Assembly: GCF_001894925.1 (NCBI RefSeq)
Contig: NZ_BCXD01000013.1
Span: 1 to 64,000 of the forward strand
DNA: 64,000 nt
Direction: 5' to 3'
Origin: Rhodococcus rhodnii NBRC 100604
GTDB taxonomy: Bacteria > Actinomycetota > Actinomycetes > Mycobacteriales > Mycobacteriaceae
In this document: in pieces, positions 32,192 through 43,559 of the stretch
How positions within the stretch are numbered: the first letter of the stretch is position 1
Layout: each line of letters begins with the position of its first letter
Program-made: the position numbers and the translations under genes
Notes under the pieces: generated by a model
Seen by the model: only the letters and a program-made list of their open reading frames with translations
Databases searched by the model: none
Told to the model about the DNA's origin: nothing

Positions 32192-32343
32192 ACACCGTTC
32201 TCGTCTACGCGCTGTTCATCGTCGCCGGTATCGCGCTCGGCGGCGCCTACTCGATGCTCAAGTTCAACAAGGTGGCCTCGGCGGTACTGGCGGTGATCGC
32301 GGTGCTCGCCGCGGTCGGCGGCATCCTGCAGTTCGTCGAATGA
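32188..32343 (+). CDS. 51-residue two-helix membrane protein in the his operon
   Basis: GTG 32188 overlaps the hisB stop (GTGA) and opens a 51-codon frame ending at TGA 32341-32343. The product has two hydrophobic helices, about residues 4-21 ([18 protein letters not shown]) and 29-47 ([18 protein letters not shown]), joined by a short loop KFNKV, with almost no soluble part. Codon use (third-position G/C) and the coupled start agree with a real gene, and small membrane ORFs after hisB are present in rhodococci. It could be an accessory of the MFS transporter that follows 34 bases later. No family name recognised. Confidence 0.7.
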
Positions 32344-32377
32344 CGGGCGGCGCGCGGGCCCGGCTCGCGAGGTGCGC

Positions 32378-33565
32378 ATGGTGAACGTGCTGCGCACCCC
32401 GGGGATGCTCACGGCGATGGCGATGGCCGCGGCGGCGTTCGGTGGGTTCGGGCTGTTGCTGCCGGTCGTGCCGCTCGTCATCGCGCAGTCGGGTGCCGGT
32501 GACGCGATCGCGGGGGCGACGACGGCGACCTTCATGGCCGCGACGGTCGCGACCCAACTCGGCGCCCCGGCGCTGCTGCTGCGGTTCGGGCACCGACTCG
32601 TGCTCGCGACCGGCTGTCTGCTGCTCGGCCTGCCGTCGCTGCTGTTGCTCCCGGCGACGATGCCCGACGCGGGTGGCGCAGGGATCGTGGGCGTGCTGGC
32701 GGTGTCGGCGGTCCGGGGTATCGGTTTCGGGCTGCTCACCGTCGCGAGTGCCGCGCTCGTCGCCGAACTCGTGCCGCGGGCGCAGATCGGCCGCGCGAGC
32801 GGACTGCAGGGAATCGCGATCGCCGCGACCCAGATGGTCGCGCTCCCCGCCGGTCTCGCGCTGCTCGGCGCGTTCGGCTCGTGGGCCCCGATCGTCGCGG
32901 GCGCCGTGGTCCCGGTCCTGGCGCTCGTCGCGATCGGCAGGCTCCCGAAGATCACGACGCCACCGGGCAGCGCCGTCCCGCGCGGCCGGCTGGTCCTCCT
33001 GCCGATCGCCGTCCCCCTCGCCGCGATCGGCGCCGCCGCCGTCGCGAACGGTGGTGTCACGAGCCTGCTGCCGATCGCGGTCGACGACAATCCCGGAGTG
33101 TCCGCGGCCGTCCTCCTCGCCCTCACGAGCGCGGCGATGATCGCGGGCCGCTATCTGTCGGGCGTGATGTCCGATCGGCTCGGGCCGGGACGCGTCTCGC
33201 CGCCGGGCCTCGTCGTCTCCGCCCTGGGCCTCGCCGCGGTGGCATGGGGTGTCGCCGACGGACTGGACGCCGCACTCGTTCTCGGTGTCGTCGTGTTCGG
33301 ATTCGGTTTCGGTGCGGTGCAGAACGATTCGCTCGTGTCGATCTTCGCGGCCGCGGGCTCCGGCAGATCGGGCCAGGCGAGCGCGGTGTGGAACATCGGC
33401 TTCGATGCGGGAACCGGGCTCGGAGCGTTCGCGCTCGGCGTCGTCGCCGCGGCAGCGGGATACGGCGCCGTCTTCGCGACGTCCGCCGCGGTCGCCGTGA
33501 CGGTTCCGGCGCTCGTCCTGGCGGCCTCGTCGCTGCTGGGGCGCGGGCGCCGCGGCCGCGGGTGA
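32378..33565 (+). CDS. Major facilitator superfamily transporter inside the his operon
   Basis: A 395-residue MFS protein with about twelve helices; the two six-helix halves are separated by the loop [39 protein letters not shown] and [14 protein letters not shown] are the MFS signature loops after helices 4 and 8. ATG 32378 was preferred over GTG 32372 because GAGG lies five bases upstream. Drug/metabolite efflux-type MFS proteins are the closest in character. It sits between hisB and hisH with only small gaps, so export or import of a histidine-pathway compound is a reasonable inference but is not shown by the sequence. Confidence 0.85.
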   Translation: MVNVLRTPGMLTAMAMAAAAFGGFGLLLPVVPLVIAQSGAGDAIAGATTATFMAATVATQLGAPALLLRFGHRLVLATGCLLLGLPSLLLLPATMPDAGGAGIVGVLAVSAVRGIGFGLLTVASAALVAELVPRAQIGRASGLQGIAIAATQMVALPAGLALLGAFGSWAPIVAGAVVPVLALVAIGRLPKITTPPGSAVPRGRLVLLPIAVPLAAIGAAAVANGGVTSLLPIAVDDNPGVSAAVLLALTSAAMIAGRYLSGVMSDRLGPGRVSPPGLVVSALGLAAVAWGVADGLDAALVLGVVVFGFGFGAVQNDSLVSIFAAAGSGRSGQASAVWNIGFDAGTGLGAFALGVVAAAAGYGAVFATSAAVAVTVPALVLAASSLLGRGRRGRG

Positions 33566-33593
33566 GGGCGCGGGACGGCGTTCGGCCGCCCGA

Positions 33594-33599
33594 TACGAT
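33594..33599 (+). promoter_or_regulatory. Putative -10 hexamer TACGAT before hisH
   Basis: TACGAT stands exactly six bases before the hisH ATG at 33606, suggesting an internal leaderless promoter in the his operon after the inserted MFS gene. Confidence 0.45.
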
Positions 33600-33605
33600 G
33601 GGTGC

Positions 33606-34235
33606 ATGACGACCATCGCCGTCCTGGACTACGGATCGGGCAATCTGCACTCGGCGGCCCGCGCGCTCGCGCGGACGGGAGCCGAGGTCGAGGTGACAGC
33701 GGATCCCGATACCGCCCTCGCGGCGGACGGTCTCGTCGTGCCCGGCGTCGGTGCGTTCGCGGCGTGCATGGAGGGTCTGCGCGCGGTCCGCGGCGACCGG
33801 ATCATCGGGCAGCGGCTCGCCGGCGGACGGCCCGTCCTCGGCATCTGTGTCGGCATGCAGATCCTCTTCGATCGCGGCGTCGAGTTCGGCGTCGAGGCGG
33901 ATGGGTGCGGCGAGTGGCCCGGCACCGTCGATCGGCTGCCGGCGCGCGTGCTCCCGCACATGGGCTGGAACACCGTCACCGCGCCCGGCGACAGCGTCCT
34001 GTTCGCGGGTCTCGACGCCGAGACGCGGTTCTACTTCGTCCACTCGTACGCGGCGCAGGCGTGGGAGCTTCCCGAGTCCGAGCACTTCCGGCCGCCGCTG
34101 CTCACCTGGGCCGATCACGGCGGGCCGTTCCTCGCGGCCGTCGAGAACGGGCCGCTCTCGGCCACCCAGTTCCACCCCGAGAAGTCCGGTGACGCCGGGG
34201 CGCAGCTGCTGCAGAACTGGGTCTCGCACCTGTGA
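33606..34235 (+). CDS. hisH: Imidazole glycerol phosphate synthase, glutaminase subunit
   Basis: A 209-residue class-I glutamine amidotransferase that supplies ammonia to HisF. The nucleophile cysteine is in [14 protein letters not shown], and the His-Glu pair in [28 protein letters not shown] at the N-terminus and [15 protein letters not shown] are characteristic of HisH. It follows a candidate leaderless promoter and its stop overlaps the following small membrane-protein gene (GTGA). Confidence 0.96.
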   Translation: MTTIAVLDYGSGNLHSAARALARTGAEVEVTADPDTALAADGLVVPGVGAFAACMEGLRAVRGDRIIGQRLAGGRPVLGICVGMQILFDRGVEFGVEADGCGEWPGTVDRLPARVLPHMGWNTVTAPGDSVLFAGLDAETRFYFVHSYAAQAWELPESEHFRPPLLTWADHGGPFLAAVENGPLSATQFHPEKSGDAGAQLLQNWVSHL

Positions 34236-34504
34236 CCCCGCCGCCGCGGCGGTTGAGCTACGCCGTCCTCGCGATCAGCGCTCTCGGCGCCGCGATGGCG
34301 GTGCTGGTCGTCGTGGCGCTCGTGCTCGTCCTCGTGCAGCCGGGCCCCGTCGCCGGCCTCGCGATCGGTCTCGGTGGCATCGCCCTCGCGATCGTCGCGA
34401 TGGGCGTCGTCTCGGTCCGGATGACGCGCCGCGCGTTTCCGGACGACGGCGATCCCGGGCCTGCGAGCGACGAGCCGGGCACGCGCGGGCCGCAGCGTCC
34501 GTAG
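34232..34504 (+). CDS. 90-residue hypothetical membrane protein
   Basis: A small membrane protein with two helices (about residues 10-35, [20 protein letters not shown], and 43-62, [19 protein letters not shown]) and a proline- and charge-rich cytoplasmic tail. GTG 34232 overlaps the hisH stop by four bases. Small membrane genes occur between hisH and hisA in related actinobacteria, but I recognise no named family. Function unknown. Confidence 0.7.
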   Translation: MTPPPRRLSYAVLAISALGAAMAVLVVVALVLVLVQPGPVAGLAIGLGGIALAIVAMGVVSVRMTRRAFPDDGDPGPASDEPGTRGPQRP

Positions 34505-34518
34505 TCGGTGCAAACCAG

Positions 34519-34524
34519 TAGGGT
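34519..34524 (+). promoter_or_regulatory. Putative -10 hexamer TAGGGT before priA
   Basis: TAGGGT lies eight bases before the GTG start of priA. It may give priA a promoter separate from the his operon, which would suit a gene also needed for tryptophan synthesis. Confidence 0.4.
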
Positions 34525-34532
34525 TGTCGCAC

Positions 34533-35264
34533 GTGAGCCTGGTTCTGTTGCCCGCTGTCGATGTCGTCGGAGGCGAAGCCGTTCGCCTCGTTCAAGGGGA
34601 GGCGGGCAGCGAGACGTCGTACGGTTCGCCGCGTGACGCCGCCCTCGGGTGGCAGAACGCCGGCGCCGAATGGATCCACGTCGTCGATCTCGACGCCGCG
34701 TTCGGTCGCGGCTCCAACTCCGCACTGCTCGCCGGCGTCGTCGGCGAACTCGACGTGAACGTCGAACTCTCCGGCGGCATCCGCGACGACGAGTCGCTCG
34801 AGGCCGCCCTCGCGACGGGCTGTGCGCGCGTGAACATCGGCACCGCGGCGATCGAGAACCCGGAGTGGTGCGCACGCGCGATCGCACGCTTCGGCGATCG
34901 CATCGCCGTCGGACTCGACGTCCGCCTCGACGGCGAGTCGTACCGGCTCCGCGGCCGCGGCTGGGTCAGCGAGGGCGGCGATCTCTTCGAGACGCTCGCC
35001 CGGCTCGACCGCGACGGCTGCGCGCGTTACGTCGTGACGGACATCTCCAAGGACGGCACCCTCACCGGACCGAACCTCGATCTGCTGGCGCAGGTGTGCG
35101 ATGCCACCGACGCCGCCGTCGTCGCGTCGGGCGGCATCTCCGAACTCGGCGATCTCACCGCGATCGCGGGCCTGACCGACCGCGGCGTCGAAGGCGCGAT
35201 CGTGGGCAAGGCGCTCTACGCGGGACGCTTCACCCTGCCCGAGGCGCTGGCCGCGGTGCGATGA
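34533..35264 (+). CDS. priA: Phosphoribosyl isomerase A (HisA/TrpF bifunctional)
   Basis: A 243-residue beta/alpha-barrel isomerase. In actinobacteria it acts on both ProFAR (histidine) and phosphoribosylanthranilate (tryptophan). The sequence closely follows mycobacterial Pri[22 protein letters not shown] with the first catalytic Asp, [33 protein letters not shown], and [18 protein letters not shown] with the second catalytic Asp. No trpF gene is present beside the trp genes, which agrees with the dual role. GTG 34533 was chosen over TTG 34524 from its fit to homologous N-termini. It overlaps impA by four bases. Confidence 0.95.
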   Translation: MSLVLLPAVDVVGGEAVRLVQGEAGSETSYGSPRDAALGWQNAGAEWIHVVDLDAAFGRGSNSALLAGVVGELDVNVELSGGIRDDESLEAALATGCARVNIGTAAIENPEWCARAIARFGDRIAVGLDVRLDGESYRLRGRGWVSEGGDLFETLARLDRDGCARYVVTDISKDGTLTGPNLDLLAQVCDATDAAVVASGGISELGDLTAIAGLTDRGVEGAIVGKALYAGRFTLPEALAAVR

Positions 35265-36097
35265 CGGGGGCCGCCCGCGTGACGTCGCCGCGCGAACTCG
35301 CACGGATCGCCGCGGGCGTCCTCGACTCGGTCGCACCCCGATTCGTCGCGGGGCTCGGCGCGCCGAGCGCTCACGAGAAGGGGAGCCGCGACTTCGCGAC
35401 CGAGGTCGATCTGGACATCGAACGGACCGTCTCCCGCGAACTCGAGGCACGGACGGGTATCCCGGTCCACGGCGAGGAGTACGGCGGCGCCGACCCCGTC
35501 GACGGCCGGGTGTGGGTCGTCGACCCGATCGACGGGACGCTCAACTACTCGGCAGGGCTGCCGACGTGCGGCATCCTCCTCGCCCTGCTCGACGACGGCG
35601 TACCCGTCGCGGGCCTCAGCTGGTTCCCGCTGCTGGGGCGCCGGTACGTGGCCGTCGTCGGCGACGGGCCGGTGACCGACGGCGAGGCGAGCCTGCCGCC
35701 GCTCGAACCGGTCTCGCTCGGAGCGTCGATGGTGGCGAGCGGGCCGCTCTCACCCGACAGCCGCGGTGTCACGCCCGGCCCGGTGCGGGTCGCGCTGTTC
35801 ACCGAACTCAGCAGGTCCGCGCTGCGGGTCCGCATCCACGGCTCGACCGGCTTCGACCTCGCCTACACGGCTGCGGGCGTGCTGGGCGCCGCCGTCGTCT
35901 TCGGCCACAACGTGTGGGACAACGCCGCGGGCGTCGCGCTCGTGCGCGCCGCCGGCGGCGTCGTCACCGACCTCACGGGCTCGCCGTGGACGGCCGCGTC
36001 GTCGTCCCTGCTCGCGGCGGCGCCGGGAGTCCACGGCGAGATCCTCGATATCCTGGACGCAGTCCGCGACCAGAACCACCGCGACCAGAACCGCTGA
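35261..36097 (+). CDS. impA: Inositol monophosphatase family protein ImpA
   Basis: A 278-residue lithium-sensitive-type phosphatase. Metal-binding motif A is [17 protein letters not shown], the first metal Glu is in [11 protein letters not shown], and motif B is [18 protein letters not shown]. In actinobacteria a gene of this family always lies between hisA and hisF; it may be an inositol or a histidinol phosphatase. Because HisB here lacks a phosphatase domain, a histidinol-phosphate phosphatase role is plausible but a separate hisN elsewhere is equally possible. ATG 35261 overlaps priA; hisF follows after 35 bases. Confidence 0.9.
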   Translation: MTGAARVTSPRELARIAAGVLDSVAPRFVAGLGAPSAHEKGSRDFATEVDLDIERTVSRELEARTGIPVHGEEYGGADPVDGRVWVVDPIDGTLNYSAGLPTCGILLALLDDGVPVAGLSWFPLLGRRYVAVVGDGPVTDGEASLPPLEPVSLGASMVASGPLSPDSRGVTPGPVRVALFTELSRSALRVRIHGSTGFDLAYTAAGVLGAAVVFGHNVWDNAAGVALVRAAGGVVTDLTGSPWTAASSSLLAAAPGVHGEILDILDAVRDQNHRDQNR

Positions 36098-36132
36098 CGA
36101 GTACACCGGCGACGAGCAGGAGCACAGAACAC

Positions 36133-36906
36133 ATGTCCGTGGCGACCCGGGTGATCCCGTGCCTCGACGTCGACGCAGGCCGCGTCGTCAAGGGTGTCAA
36201 CTTCCGCGATCTGCGCGATGCAGGTGACCCCGTCGAACTGGCCGCCCTCTACGACGCGCAGGGCGCCGACGAACTCACCTTCCTCGACGTCACGGCGTCC
36301 AGCGGCGAACGCGCCACGATGCTCGACGTCGTGACGCGCACGGCCGAGCAGGTGTTCATTCCGCTGACCGTCGGCGGCGGCGTCCGCACGACGGAGGACG
36401 TCGACCGCCTGCTGCGCGCGGGTGCCGACAAGGTGAGCGTCAACACCGCCGCGATCGCCCGGCCGGAGTTGCTGCGCGAGATGAGCGAGCGGTTCGGATC
36501 GCAGTGCATCGTCCTGTCGGTCGACGCGCGCACCGTCCCGGAGGGGCAGGAGACCACGCCGTCCGGGTGGGAGGTCACGACGCACGGTGGCAAGCGCGGG
36601 ACCGGTCTCGACGCCGTCGAGTGGGCCGTGCGCGGCCAGGAACTGGGTGTGGGGGAGATCCTGCTCAACTCGATGGACGCCGACGGCACGAAGGCCGGGT
36701 TCGACATCGCGATGATCGAGGCCGTCCGCGCGGCGGTGACGGTGCCCGTCATCGCGAGCGGTGGTGCGGGGGCGGTCGAGCACTTCGCTCCCGCCGTCCA
36801 CGCGGGGGCGGACGCCGTGCTCGCCGCGAGCGTGTTCCACTTCGGTGATCTCACGATCCCCGAGGTGAAGAAGGCGATGGGCGACGAGGGGATCACGGTC
36901 CGATGA
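36133..36906 (+). CDS. hisF: Imidazole glycerol phosphate synthase, cyclase subunit
   Basis: A 257-residue beta/alpha-barrel cyclase producing imidazole glycerol phosphate and AICAR from PRFAR with ammonia from HisH. Catalytic Asp residues are in [17 protein letters not shown] and [47 protein letters not shown] and [13 protein letters not shown] are the remaining phosphate-binding loops. ATG 36133 is preceded by GAGCAGGAGCAC. Its stop overlaps the hisI start (ATGA). Confidence 0.97.
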   Translation: MSVATRVIPCLDVDAGRVVKGVNFRDLRDAGDPVELAALYDAQGADELTFLDVTASSGERATMLDVVTRTAEQVFIPLTVGGGVRTTEDVDRLLRAGADKVSVNTAAIARPELLREMSERFGSQCIVLSVDARTVPEGQETTPSGWEVTTHGGKRGTGLDAVEWAVRGQELGVGEILLNSMDADGTKAGFDIAMIEAVRAAVTVPVIASGGAGAVEHFAPAVHAGADAVLAASVFHFGDLTIPEVKKAMGDEGITVR

Positions 36907-37262
36907 GCACGTCACTCGATCCGGCGATCGCGTCGCGCATCACCCGCAACGACGCCGGGCTGTTCACGGCCGTCGTGCAGGAGCGCGCGACGTCCGACGT
37001 CCTCATGGTGGCGTGGATGGACGACGAAGCGCTCGCCCGCACCCTCGCGACGCGGCGAGCGACGTACTGGTCGCGTTCGCGCCGCGAGTACTGGGTCAAG
37101 GGCGAGACGTCCGGACACACCCAGCACGTGCACGAGGTGCGGCTCGACTGCGACGGCGACGCCGTGCTGCTCGTCGTCGATCAGGTCGACGGCGCGTGCC
37201 ACACCGGCGATCACACCTGCTTCGACGCCGACGTCCTGCTCGCACCCGACGACCGGGACTGA
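36903..37262 (+). CDS. hisI: Phosphoribosyl-AMP cyclohydrolase
   Basis: A 119-residue single-domain cyclohydrolase (no HisE pyrophosphohydrolase part, which is separate in actinobacteria). Diagnostic segments are [36 protein letters not shown], and the zinc/magnesium region [16 protein letters not shown] with [11 protein letters not shown] carrying the conserved cysteines. Last gene of the his operon; no clear terminator hairpin with a T-run follows it. Confidence 0.96.
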   Translation: MSTSLDPAIASRITRNDAGLFTAVVQERATSDVLMVAWMDDEALARTLATRRATYWSRSRREYWVKGETSGHTQHVHEVRLDCDGDAVLLVVDQVDGACHTGDHTCFDADVLLAPDDRD

Positions 37263-37320
37263 ATCCGGGAGGTCGGCGCCGGCCCTTCCTCCGCCGTCGA
37301 CGTGCACGCCGACGAGTGTG

Positions 37321-37339
37321 GTCTCGCTTCTGCGAGACT
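37321..37339. promoter_or_regulatory. Inverted repeat GTCTCGC-TTCT-GCGAGAC over the tautomerase promoter
   Basis: Perfect 7-base arms at 37321-37327 and 37332-37338 around a 4-base loop. The hexamer GAGACT (37334-37339) inside the right arm lies seven bases before the GTG start of the tautomerase gene and would be its -10 box. The dyad could be an operator, possibly for the neighbouring MarR protein, or a terminator of the his operon, although no T-run follows. Confidence 0.5.
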
Positions 37340-37346
37340 GACGGAC

Positions 37347-37526
37347 GTGCCGCTCATTCAGATCAGCCAGACGCCAGGACTCTCCGACGACGACAAGCGC
37401 CGCACGATCGAGGCGGTGACGGCCGCGTACGCCGAGGCGACGGGGAAGAACCCGGCGTCGGTGTGGGTGACCATCACCGAGATCCCCCGTGCGAGTTGGG
37501 GAGTCGGCGGCGCGCCGCTCACGTGA
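37347..37526 (+). CDS. 4-oxalocrotonate tautomerase-family protein
   Basis: A 59-residue tautomerase of the 4-OT family. With GTG 37347 as start, the second residue is proline (PLIQISQTPGLSDDDKRRTI), which after Met removal becomes the catalytic N-terminal Pro; this decides the start. The length is normal for the family (about 62). VWVTITEIPRASWGVGG holds the usual Arg/Trp-type active-site region. It is convergent with the MarR gene (8 bases of overlap) and follows an inverted repeat. Substrate unknown; family members isomerise enol/oxo acids from aromatic catabolism and similar compounds. Confidence 0.85.
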   Translation: MPLIQISQTPGLSDDDKRRTIEAVTAAYAEATGKNPASVWVTITEIPRASWGVGGAPLT

Positions 37527-38022
37527 TCGACGTGCGGTTCCTCGCTCCGTCGGCGGCGTCCGCAGCGATGCCGATGTCCAGCTGGGTCGTGACGAGCCGG
37601 CTGACCTTGGCGAGCTGACGGGTCTGAGCGGGGGAGAGCCCGTCGAAGACGAGCGACCGGACCGCGGCGACGTGTCCGGGCGCCGCGTCCGCCATCTTCT
37701 CTCGCCCCGCTTCGGTGAGGACGGCATCGGACGCGCGTGACTCGGGAATCGCGTCGCGGACGACCCAGCCGAGCCGCTCCAGCTTCGTGACGACGTGCGA
37801 GAGCCGCGAGAGCGACGCGTTGGATCTGCGGGCGAGGACGGCGAGCTGGAGCCGTCCGCCGTCGGCCATGGACAGCTGTGCCATGACGGAGTACTCGAAG
37901 TGCGTCATCCCCGAATCGCGCTGGAGCTGGGTGTCGAGCGCCGACGGCAGCCGGGTGATCAGAGCGATCAGCGCGAGCCACGCCTCGCGTTCCTCGTCGT
38001 CGAGCCACTGCACATCGTCCAT
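37519..38022 (-). CDS. MarR-family transcriptional regulator
   Basis: A 167-residue MarR-type winged-helix regulator: [26 protein letters not shown] is the dimerisation helix, [46 protein letters not shown] (read in parts) is the wHTH, followed by the wing with [18 protein letters not shown] 38022 was chosen because a TAGGGT hexamer lies seven bases upstream; the frame extends further to 38247 but that part overlaps the trpE promoter. It is convergent with the tautomerase gene and divergent from trpE. Target unknown. Confidence 0.9.
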   Translation of the reverse strand: MDDVQWLDDEEREAWLALIALITRLPSALDTQLQRDSGMTHFEYSVMAQLSMADGGRLQLAVLARRSNASLSRLSHVVTKLERLGWVVRDAIPESRASDAVLTEAGREKMADAAPGHVAAVRSLVFDGLSPAQTRQLAKVSRLVTTQLDIGIAADAADGARNRTSIT

Positions 38023-38029
38023 GTCGAAA

Positions 38030-38035
38030 ACCCTA
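38030..38035 (-). promoter_or_regulatory. Putative -10 hexamer TAGGGT of the MarR gene
   Basis: TAGGGT on the minus strand is seven bases before the MarR ATG, compatible with a leaderless mRNA. The 115-base region up to trpE shows no strong palindrome. Confidence 0.4.
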
Positions 38036-38125
38036 GCGTCTGCAGATCGTTGCCACCGTGAACGACCGGGCGCGGTCGGCCACCCCCGACGGACGGGGCG
38101 CCCGATCGCACCGAGTGGCGCCTGG

Positions 38126-38131
38126 GACAAT
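38126..38131 (+). promoter_or_regulatory. Putative -10 hexamer GACAAT of the trp operon
   Basis: GACAAT stands six bases before the trpE ATG at 38138. If the transcript is leaderless there is no room for a classical trp leader peptide and attenuator before trpE. Confidence 0.45.
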
Positions 38132-38137
38132 CGAGCC

Positions 38138-39709
38138 ATGCCCGCCGAATCCAGCACCCTCGCGGCGAACACCGCCGACGGCACGACGACGCGCGAGCAG
38201 TTCCGAGCCCTTGCTGCGGAGCATCGCGTCGTTCCGGTGACTCGCACGCTGCTCGCCGACGCGGAGACTCCGTTGTCGGCCTATACGAAGCTCGCACGAG
38301 ACCGGCCGGGAACGTTCCTGTTCGAGTCCGCCGAGAACGGCCGATCGTGGTCTCGCTGGTCGTTCGTCGGGGTCGGCTCGCGTGGCGCGCTGACGGTGCG
38401 CGACGGCGAAGCGGCATGGTTCGGTGACGTCCCGGCGGGTGCGCCGACGGGCGGCGACCCGGTCGAGGCGCTTCGCCGCACGCTCGAACTGCTGAAGACC
38501 GAGCGGATGCAGGGCCTGCCGCCGCTCACCGGCGGCATGGTCGGCTATCTCGGATACGACGCCGTGCGCCGGCTCGAACGGATCGGTGACGACACCGACG
38601 ACGATCTCGGCGTGCCCGAGACCGTGATGCTGCTCGCGACCGATCTCGCTGCCGTCGATCACCACGAGGGCACGATCTGGCTCATCGCGAACGCCGTCAA
38701 CTGGGACGGCTCCGACGAGCGGGTCGACGAGGCCTACGACGACGCCATCGCCCGGCTCGACGAGATGACGACGGCGCTGGCGGCTCCCGCACCGTCGACG
38801 GTCTCGACGTACTCGCGCCCGGCGCCCGACTTCCGGCGGCAGCGCACGAGCGAGGAGTTCGGTGCCGGCGTCACGCACCTCGTCGGCGAGATCGAGGCGG
38901 GCGAGGCGTTCCAGGTCGTGCTGTCGCAGCGCTTCGAGATGCAGACCGACGCCAGGCCGCTCGACGTGTACCGGATGCTGCGCGCGTCGAACCCGAGTCC
39001 GTACATGTACCTCATGCACATTCCTGATCACGACGGCGGCACGGCGTTCTCGATCGTCGGGTCGAGTCCCGAATCGCTCGTCACGGTGAAGGAGGGCGTC
39101 GCGACGACGCACCCCATCGCCGGGACCCGCTGGCGCGGCGAGACCGACGCGGACGATGTGCTGCTGGAGAAGGATCTGCTCGCGGACGAGAAGGAGAACG
39201 CCGAGCACCTCATGCTCGTCGATCTCGGCCGCAACGATCTGGGCCGCGTCTGCGCGCCGGGCACGGTGAAGGTGCACGACTACCGGCACGTGGAGCGGTA
39301 CAGCCACGTCATGCATCTCGTGTCGACGGTGACGGGCAGGCTCGCCGAAGGGCGCAGCGCACTCGACGCCGTGACGGCCTGCTTCCCTGCCGGGACGCTC
39401 TCGGGAGCGCCGAAGGTGCGGGCGATGCAGCTGATCGAAGAGCTCGAACCGACCCGCCGCGGTGTGTACGGCGGCATCGTCGGCTATCTCGATTTCGCGG
39501 GCGACGCCGACACCGCGATCGCGATCCGGACGGCCCTCGTCAAGGACGGGACGGCATACGTCCAGGCCGGAGCGGGGATCGTCGCGGACTCGGTTGCGGA
39601 GTACGAGGACGACGAGTCGCGGAACAAGGCGATGGCGGTGCTGCGCGCGGTCGCCGCGGCGGCCACCCTCACGCCGGTCGATCCCGGCGAGGCAGGAGCG
39701 ACGTCATGA
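38138..39709 (+). CDS. trpE: Anthranilate synthase component I
   Basis: A 523-residue chorismate-utilising enzyme making anthranilate with TrpG-derived ammonia. The tryptophan feedback-site motif is present near the N-terminus ([10 protein letters not shown], with FLFESAE), and the chorismate-binding domain shows [86 protein letters not shown] and [15 protein letters not shown] 38138 follows a -10 hexamer. trpG and trpD are not in the window. The stop overlaps the next membrane-protein gene (ATGA). Confidence 0.97.
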   Translation: MPAESSTLAANTADGTTTREQFRALAAEHRVVPVTRTLLADAETPLSAYTKLARDRPGTFLFESAENGRSWSRWSFVGVGSRGALTVRDGEAAWFGDVPAGAPTGGDPVEALRRTLELLKTERMQGLPPLTGGMVGYLGYDAVRRLERIGDDTDDDLGVPETVMLLATDLAAVDHHEGTIWLIANAVNWDGSDERVDEAYDDAIARLDEMTTALAAPAPSTVSTYSRPAPDFRRQRTSEEFGAGVTHLVGEIEAGEAFQVVLSQRFEMQTDARPLDVYRMLRASNPSPYMYLMHIPDHDGGTAFSIVGSSPESLVTVKEGVATTHPIAGTRWRGETDADDVLLEKDLLADEKENAEHLMLVDLGRNDLGRVCAPGTVKVHDYRHVERYSHVMHLVSTVTGRLAEGRSALDAVTACFPAGTLSGAPKVRAMQLIEELEPTRRGVYGGIVGYLDFAGDADTAIAIRTALVKDGTAYVQAGAGIVADSVAEYEDDESRNKAMAVLRAVAAAATLTPVDPGEAGATS

Positions 39710-40401
39710 CGACCGAACCCGAACCCGCCGGCACCGCCCGGGCGGACCAGCAGGAGGCGCCCGCACCGGCACGGCGGTCGCGCTCGCCGCGTGCGATCGC
39801 GGTCGCGCTGCTCGCCCTCGCGGCGGCAGTCCTGTGGGCGTCCTCGCGGCTGACGTGGGTCGTCGTGGAGTCGAGCGACGGCCTCGGTGCCGACCGCACC
39901 ACCGACGTCCTCGGTGCGACGTGGTCGCCGACGAGCACGCCGCTCGCGCTGGCACTCGTCGCTGCCATCGCGGCGGTGTTCGCGGTGCGCGGCAGGCTGG
40001 TCGCCCTCGTGGCGGTCGTGGTCGCGATCGTCGCCGTCGGCTCCGCGATCGGGCCCGTCCGGTTGCTCGTCGACGGGGCCGACGGAGACCGTGCCGGATC
40101 GATCGCCGGGCTGCCCACGCGCGCCGTCGTGACGGCGGTGTCGGTCCAGCCGGCGGGAGCCGTCGTCGCCGTCGTGGGCTCGGTGGTGGCGCTCGTCGCG
40201 GCCGTCGCGTTGCTGCGCGCACCTGCGGGTGGTGGGCTGTCGTCGAAGTACGACGCTCCCGCGACCCGCCGCGCCAAGGCGGTGAGCGAGGCCGAGGGCG
40301 ACGAGGTCACCGAGCGGATGCTGTGGGACGCGCTCGATGCCGGGGAGGACCCGACCAGCGGAGACGCCGGCCGTGACCGGGGCGAAGACCCCACGCGCTG
40401 A
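39706..40401 (+). CDS. Trp biosynthesis-associated membrane protein
   Basis: A 231-residue protein of the actinobacterial family encoded between trpE and trpC (position of Rv1610). After a hydrophilic N-terminus it has helices around residues 27-45, 80-100, 102-120 and 150-172, and a charged tail containing [13 protein letters not shown]. Function is not established in the family; the conserved linkage with trp genes is the only clue. It overlaps trpE by four bases. Confidence 0.85.
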   Translation: MTTEPEPAGTARADQQEAPAPARRSRSPRAIAVALLALAAAVLWASSRLTWVVVESSDGLGADRTTDVLGATWSPTSTPLALALVAAIAAVFAVRGRLVALVAVVVAIVAVGSAIGPVRLLVDGADGDRAGSIAGLPTRAVVTAVSVQPAGAVVAVVGSVVALVAAVALLRAPAGGGLSSKYDAPATRRAKAVSEAEGDEVTERMLWDALDAGEDPTSGDAGRDRGEDPTR

Positions 40402-40417
40402 CCCCGGTGGCAAACGC

Positions 40418-40567
40418 ATGAGCACATCGCACTACGCTGGCGATGTCCAGATGAGCTTTCTCACAGAGGGCTCCGCGGCGCTCGCGAGGGCGTCGCTGCA
40501 AGGGGACCTGCATCGAACCCGGTGCAGAGCACGAGCTTCCGTCAGGAAAGGGCTCAGGCCACGATGA
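40418..40567 (+). CDS. Possible 49-residue protein or leader ORF before trpC
   Basis: An open frame from ATG 40418 ([18 protein letters not shown]...) whose stop codon overlaps the trpC start (ATGA). It fills the only long gap (162 bases) in the trp cluster. The product is basic toward its C-terminus ([15 protein letters not shown]), has no hydrophobic helix and contains no tryptophan, so it is not a Trp attenuation peptide. No good ribosome binding site precedes ATG 40418; ATG 40451 is an alternative start. The stretch may instead hold a trpC promoter. Coding is uncertain. Confidence 0.25.
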   Translation: MSTSHYAGDVQMSFLTEGSAALARASLQGDLHRTRCRARASVRKGLRPR

Positions 40568-41373
40568 CCGTTCTCGATTCGATTCTCGACGGCGTACGGG
40601 CCGACGTCGCGGTCCGCGAGTCGGTCGTCGATCTCGCCGCCGTGAAGGCCGCGGCCGCCGCCGCGCCCGCCCCTCTCGACGCCGCCGCAGCCCTGCGCGC
40701 ACCCGACATCGGGGTCATCGCCGAGGTGAAGCGCTCGAGCCCGTCGAAGGGTGCGCTCGCCGACATCCCCGATCCGGCCGAACTCGCCGCCGCCTACGAG
40801 GCGGGCGGTGCGCGCGTGATCAGCGTGCTCACCGAGGGCCGCCGTTTCGGTGGCTCGCTCGCGGACCTCGACGCCGTCCGGCGCGCCGTCGACATCCCGG
40901 TCCTGCGCAAGGACTTCATCGTCGGGCCGTACCAGATCCACGAGGCGCGGGCCCACGGCGCGGACGTCATTCTGCTCATCGTCGCAGCGCTCGAGCAGAG
41001 CGCTCTCGAATCGCTCATCGACCGCACCGAGTCGCTCGGCATGACCGCCCTCGTCGAGGTCCACACGGAGGACGAGGCCGATCGCGCGCTCGCCGCGGGC
41101 GCGAAGGTCATCGGCGTCAACGCCCGCGATCTCAAGACCCTCGAGGTCCATCCCGAGACGTTCGGGCGCATCGCACCCGGGCTTCCGACCGAGACCGTCA
41201 AGATCGCCGAGTCGGGGGTCAAGGGGACTGCCGATCTGCTCGCCTACGCGGGCGCCGGAGCCGACGCGGTGCTGGTCGGCGAGGGTCTCGTCACCAGCGG
41301 TGACCCGCGCAAGGCCGTCGCCGATCTCGTGAACGCGGGCGCGCATCCGTCGTGCCCCAAGCCGTCGCGGTGA
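40564..41373 (+). CDS. trpC: Indole-3-glycerol phosphate synthase
   Basis: A 269-residue beta/alpha-barrel enzyme closing the indole ring. Catalytic Glu and Lys are in [13 protein letters not shown], the second Lys in [16 protein letters not shown], then [14 protein letters not shown] and [21 protein letters not shown] complete the barrel. ATG 40564 follows GGAAAGGG about 15 bases upstream. It is the monofunctional form without a fused TrpF; the TrpF step is expected from PriA. Confidence 0.97.
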   Translation: MTVLDSILDGVRADVAVRESVVDLAAVKAAAAAAPAPLDAAAALRAPDIGVIAEVKRSSPSKGALADIPDPAELAAAYEAGGARVISVLTEGRRFGGSLADLDAVRRAVDIPVLRKDFIVGPYQIHEARAHGADVILLIVAALEQSALESLIDRTESLGMTALVEVHTEDEADRALAAGAKVIGVNARDLKTLEVHPETFGRIAPGLPTETVKIAESGVKGTADLLAYAGAGADAVLVGEGLVTSGDPRKAVADLVNAGAHPSCPKPSR

Positions 41374-41445
41374 TCGTGTCGGTGCCCGGGTGCGCTGCCT
41401 GCACCCGGACGGCACCGTCGCGGTGAGTTGGGGCAGACTGGAGTG

Positions 41446-42761
<1,316 letters not shown>

Positions 42762-42765
<4 letters not shown>

Positions 42766-43559
42766 CCAGTTCGCGTTTGCAGCCCGTCTTCGACCGGTGC
42801 AGGGCTGAGAGCCGCGCAGCACTCGTCGGATACCTGCCCGCCGGATACCCGACCGTCGACGGGTCGATCGAGACGCTGCGCACGATGGTCGACGCCGGCT
42901 GCGACATCGTCGAGGTCGGCCTCGCGTACTCGGATCCCGTCATGGACGGGCCGACGATTCAGTCCGCCGCCGAGACCGCGCTCGCGAACGGCGTGCGGGT
43001 GCGCGACATCTTCCGCGTCGTCGAGTCCGTGAGCGCCGCCGGCGGCAGCGCCGTCGTGATGACGTACTGGAATCCCGTCCTCAAGTACGGCGTCGACGCC
43101 TTCGCCCGCGATCTCGCGAACGCGGGCGGGCTCGGCCTCATCACCCCGAACCTCATCCCCGAGGAGGCCGGCGAGTGGATGGCGGCCTCCGACGCCCACG
43201 AGCTCGACCGGATCTTCCTCGTCGCGCCGTCGTCCACCGAGGAGCGGCTCGCGTCGACCCTCGATGTCACGTCGGGATTCGTGTACGCCGCGTCGACGAT
43301 GGGTGTCACCGGCGCCCGTGACACCGTCGATTCGGTCGCACCCGAACTGTGCGCCCGCATCCGTGTCCACTCGGACATTCCCATCGGCGTCGGACTCGGA
43401 GTCCGGTCCGGTGCGCAGGCCGCCGAGATCGCGTCGTACGCCGACGCCGTGATCGTCGGGTCCGCACTGGTGTCCGCGGCCGCCGAGGGACAGTCCGCCG
43501 TGGGTGCGCTCACGACCGAACTCGCCGAGGGCGTCCGCTCGGCTACCGTGTCGTCGTGA
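42762..43559 (+). CDS. trpA: Tryptophan synthase alpha subunit
   Basis: A 265-residue barrel that cleaves indole-3-glycerol phosphate and channels indole to TrpB. The catalytic Glu is in [20 protein letters not shown] together with the second catalytic Asp. [52 protein letters not shown] and [30 protein letters not shown] are as expected. GTG 42762 overlaps trpB, and its stop overlaps the lgt start. Confidence 0.97.

Noticed and set aside
32341-32377. GTG 32372 as start of the MFS gene in the his operon
   Set aside because: ATG 32378 has a better-spaced GAGG, and the two extra residues carry no information.
37321-37338. Rho-independent terminator for the his operon
   Set aside because: The stem is good but no T-run follows, and it overlaps the likely -10 box and start region of the tautomerase gene, so an operator is at least as likely.
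38023-38137. trp leader peptide and attenuator before trpE
   Set aside because: No short frame with adjacent Trp codons is present, and the -10 hexamer six bases before trpE leaves no room for a leader.
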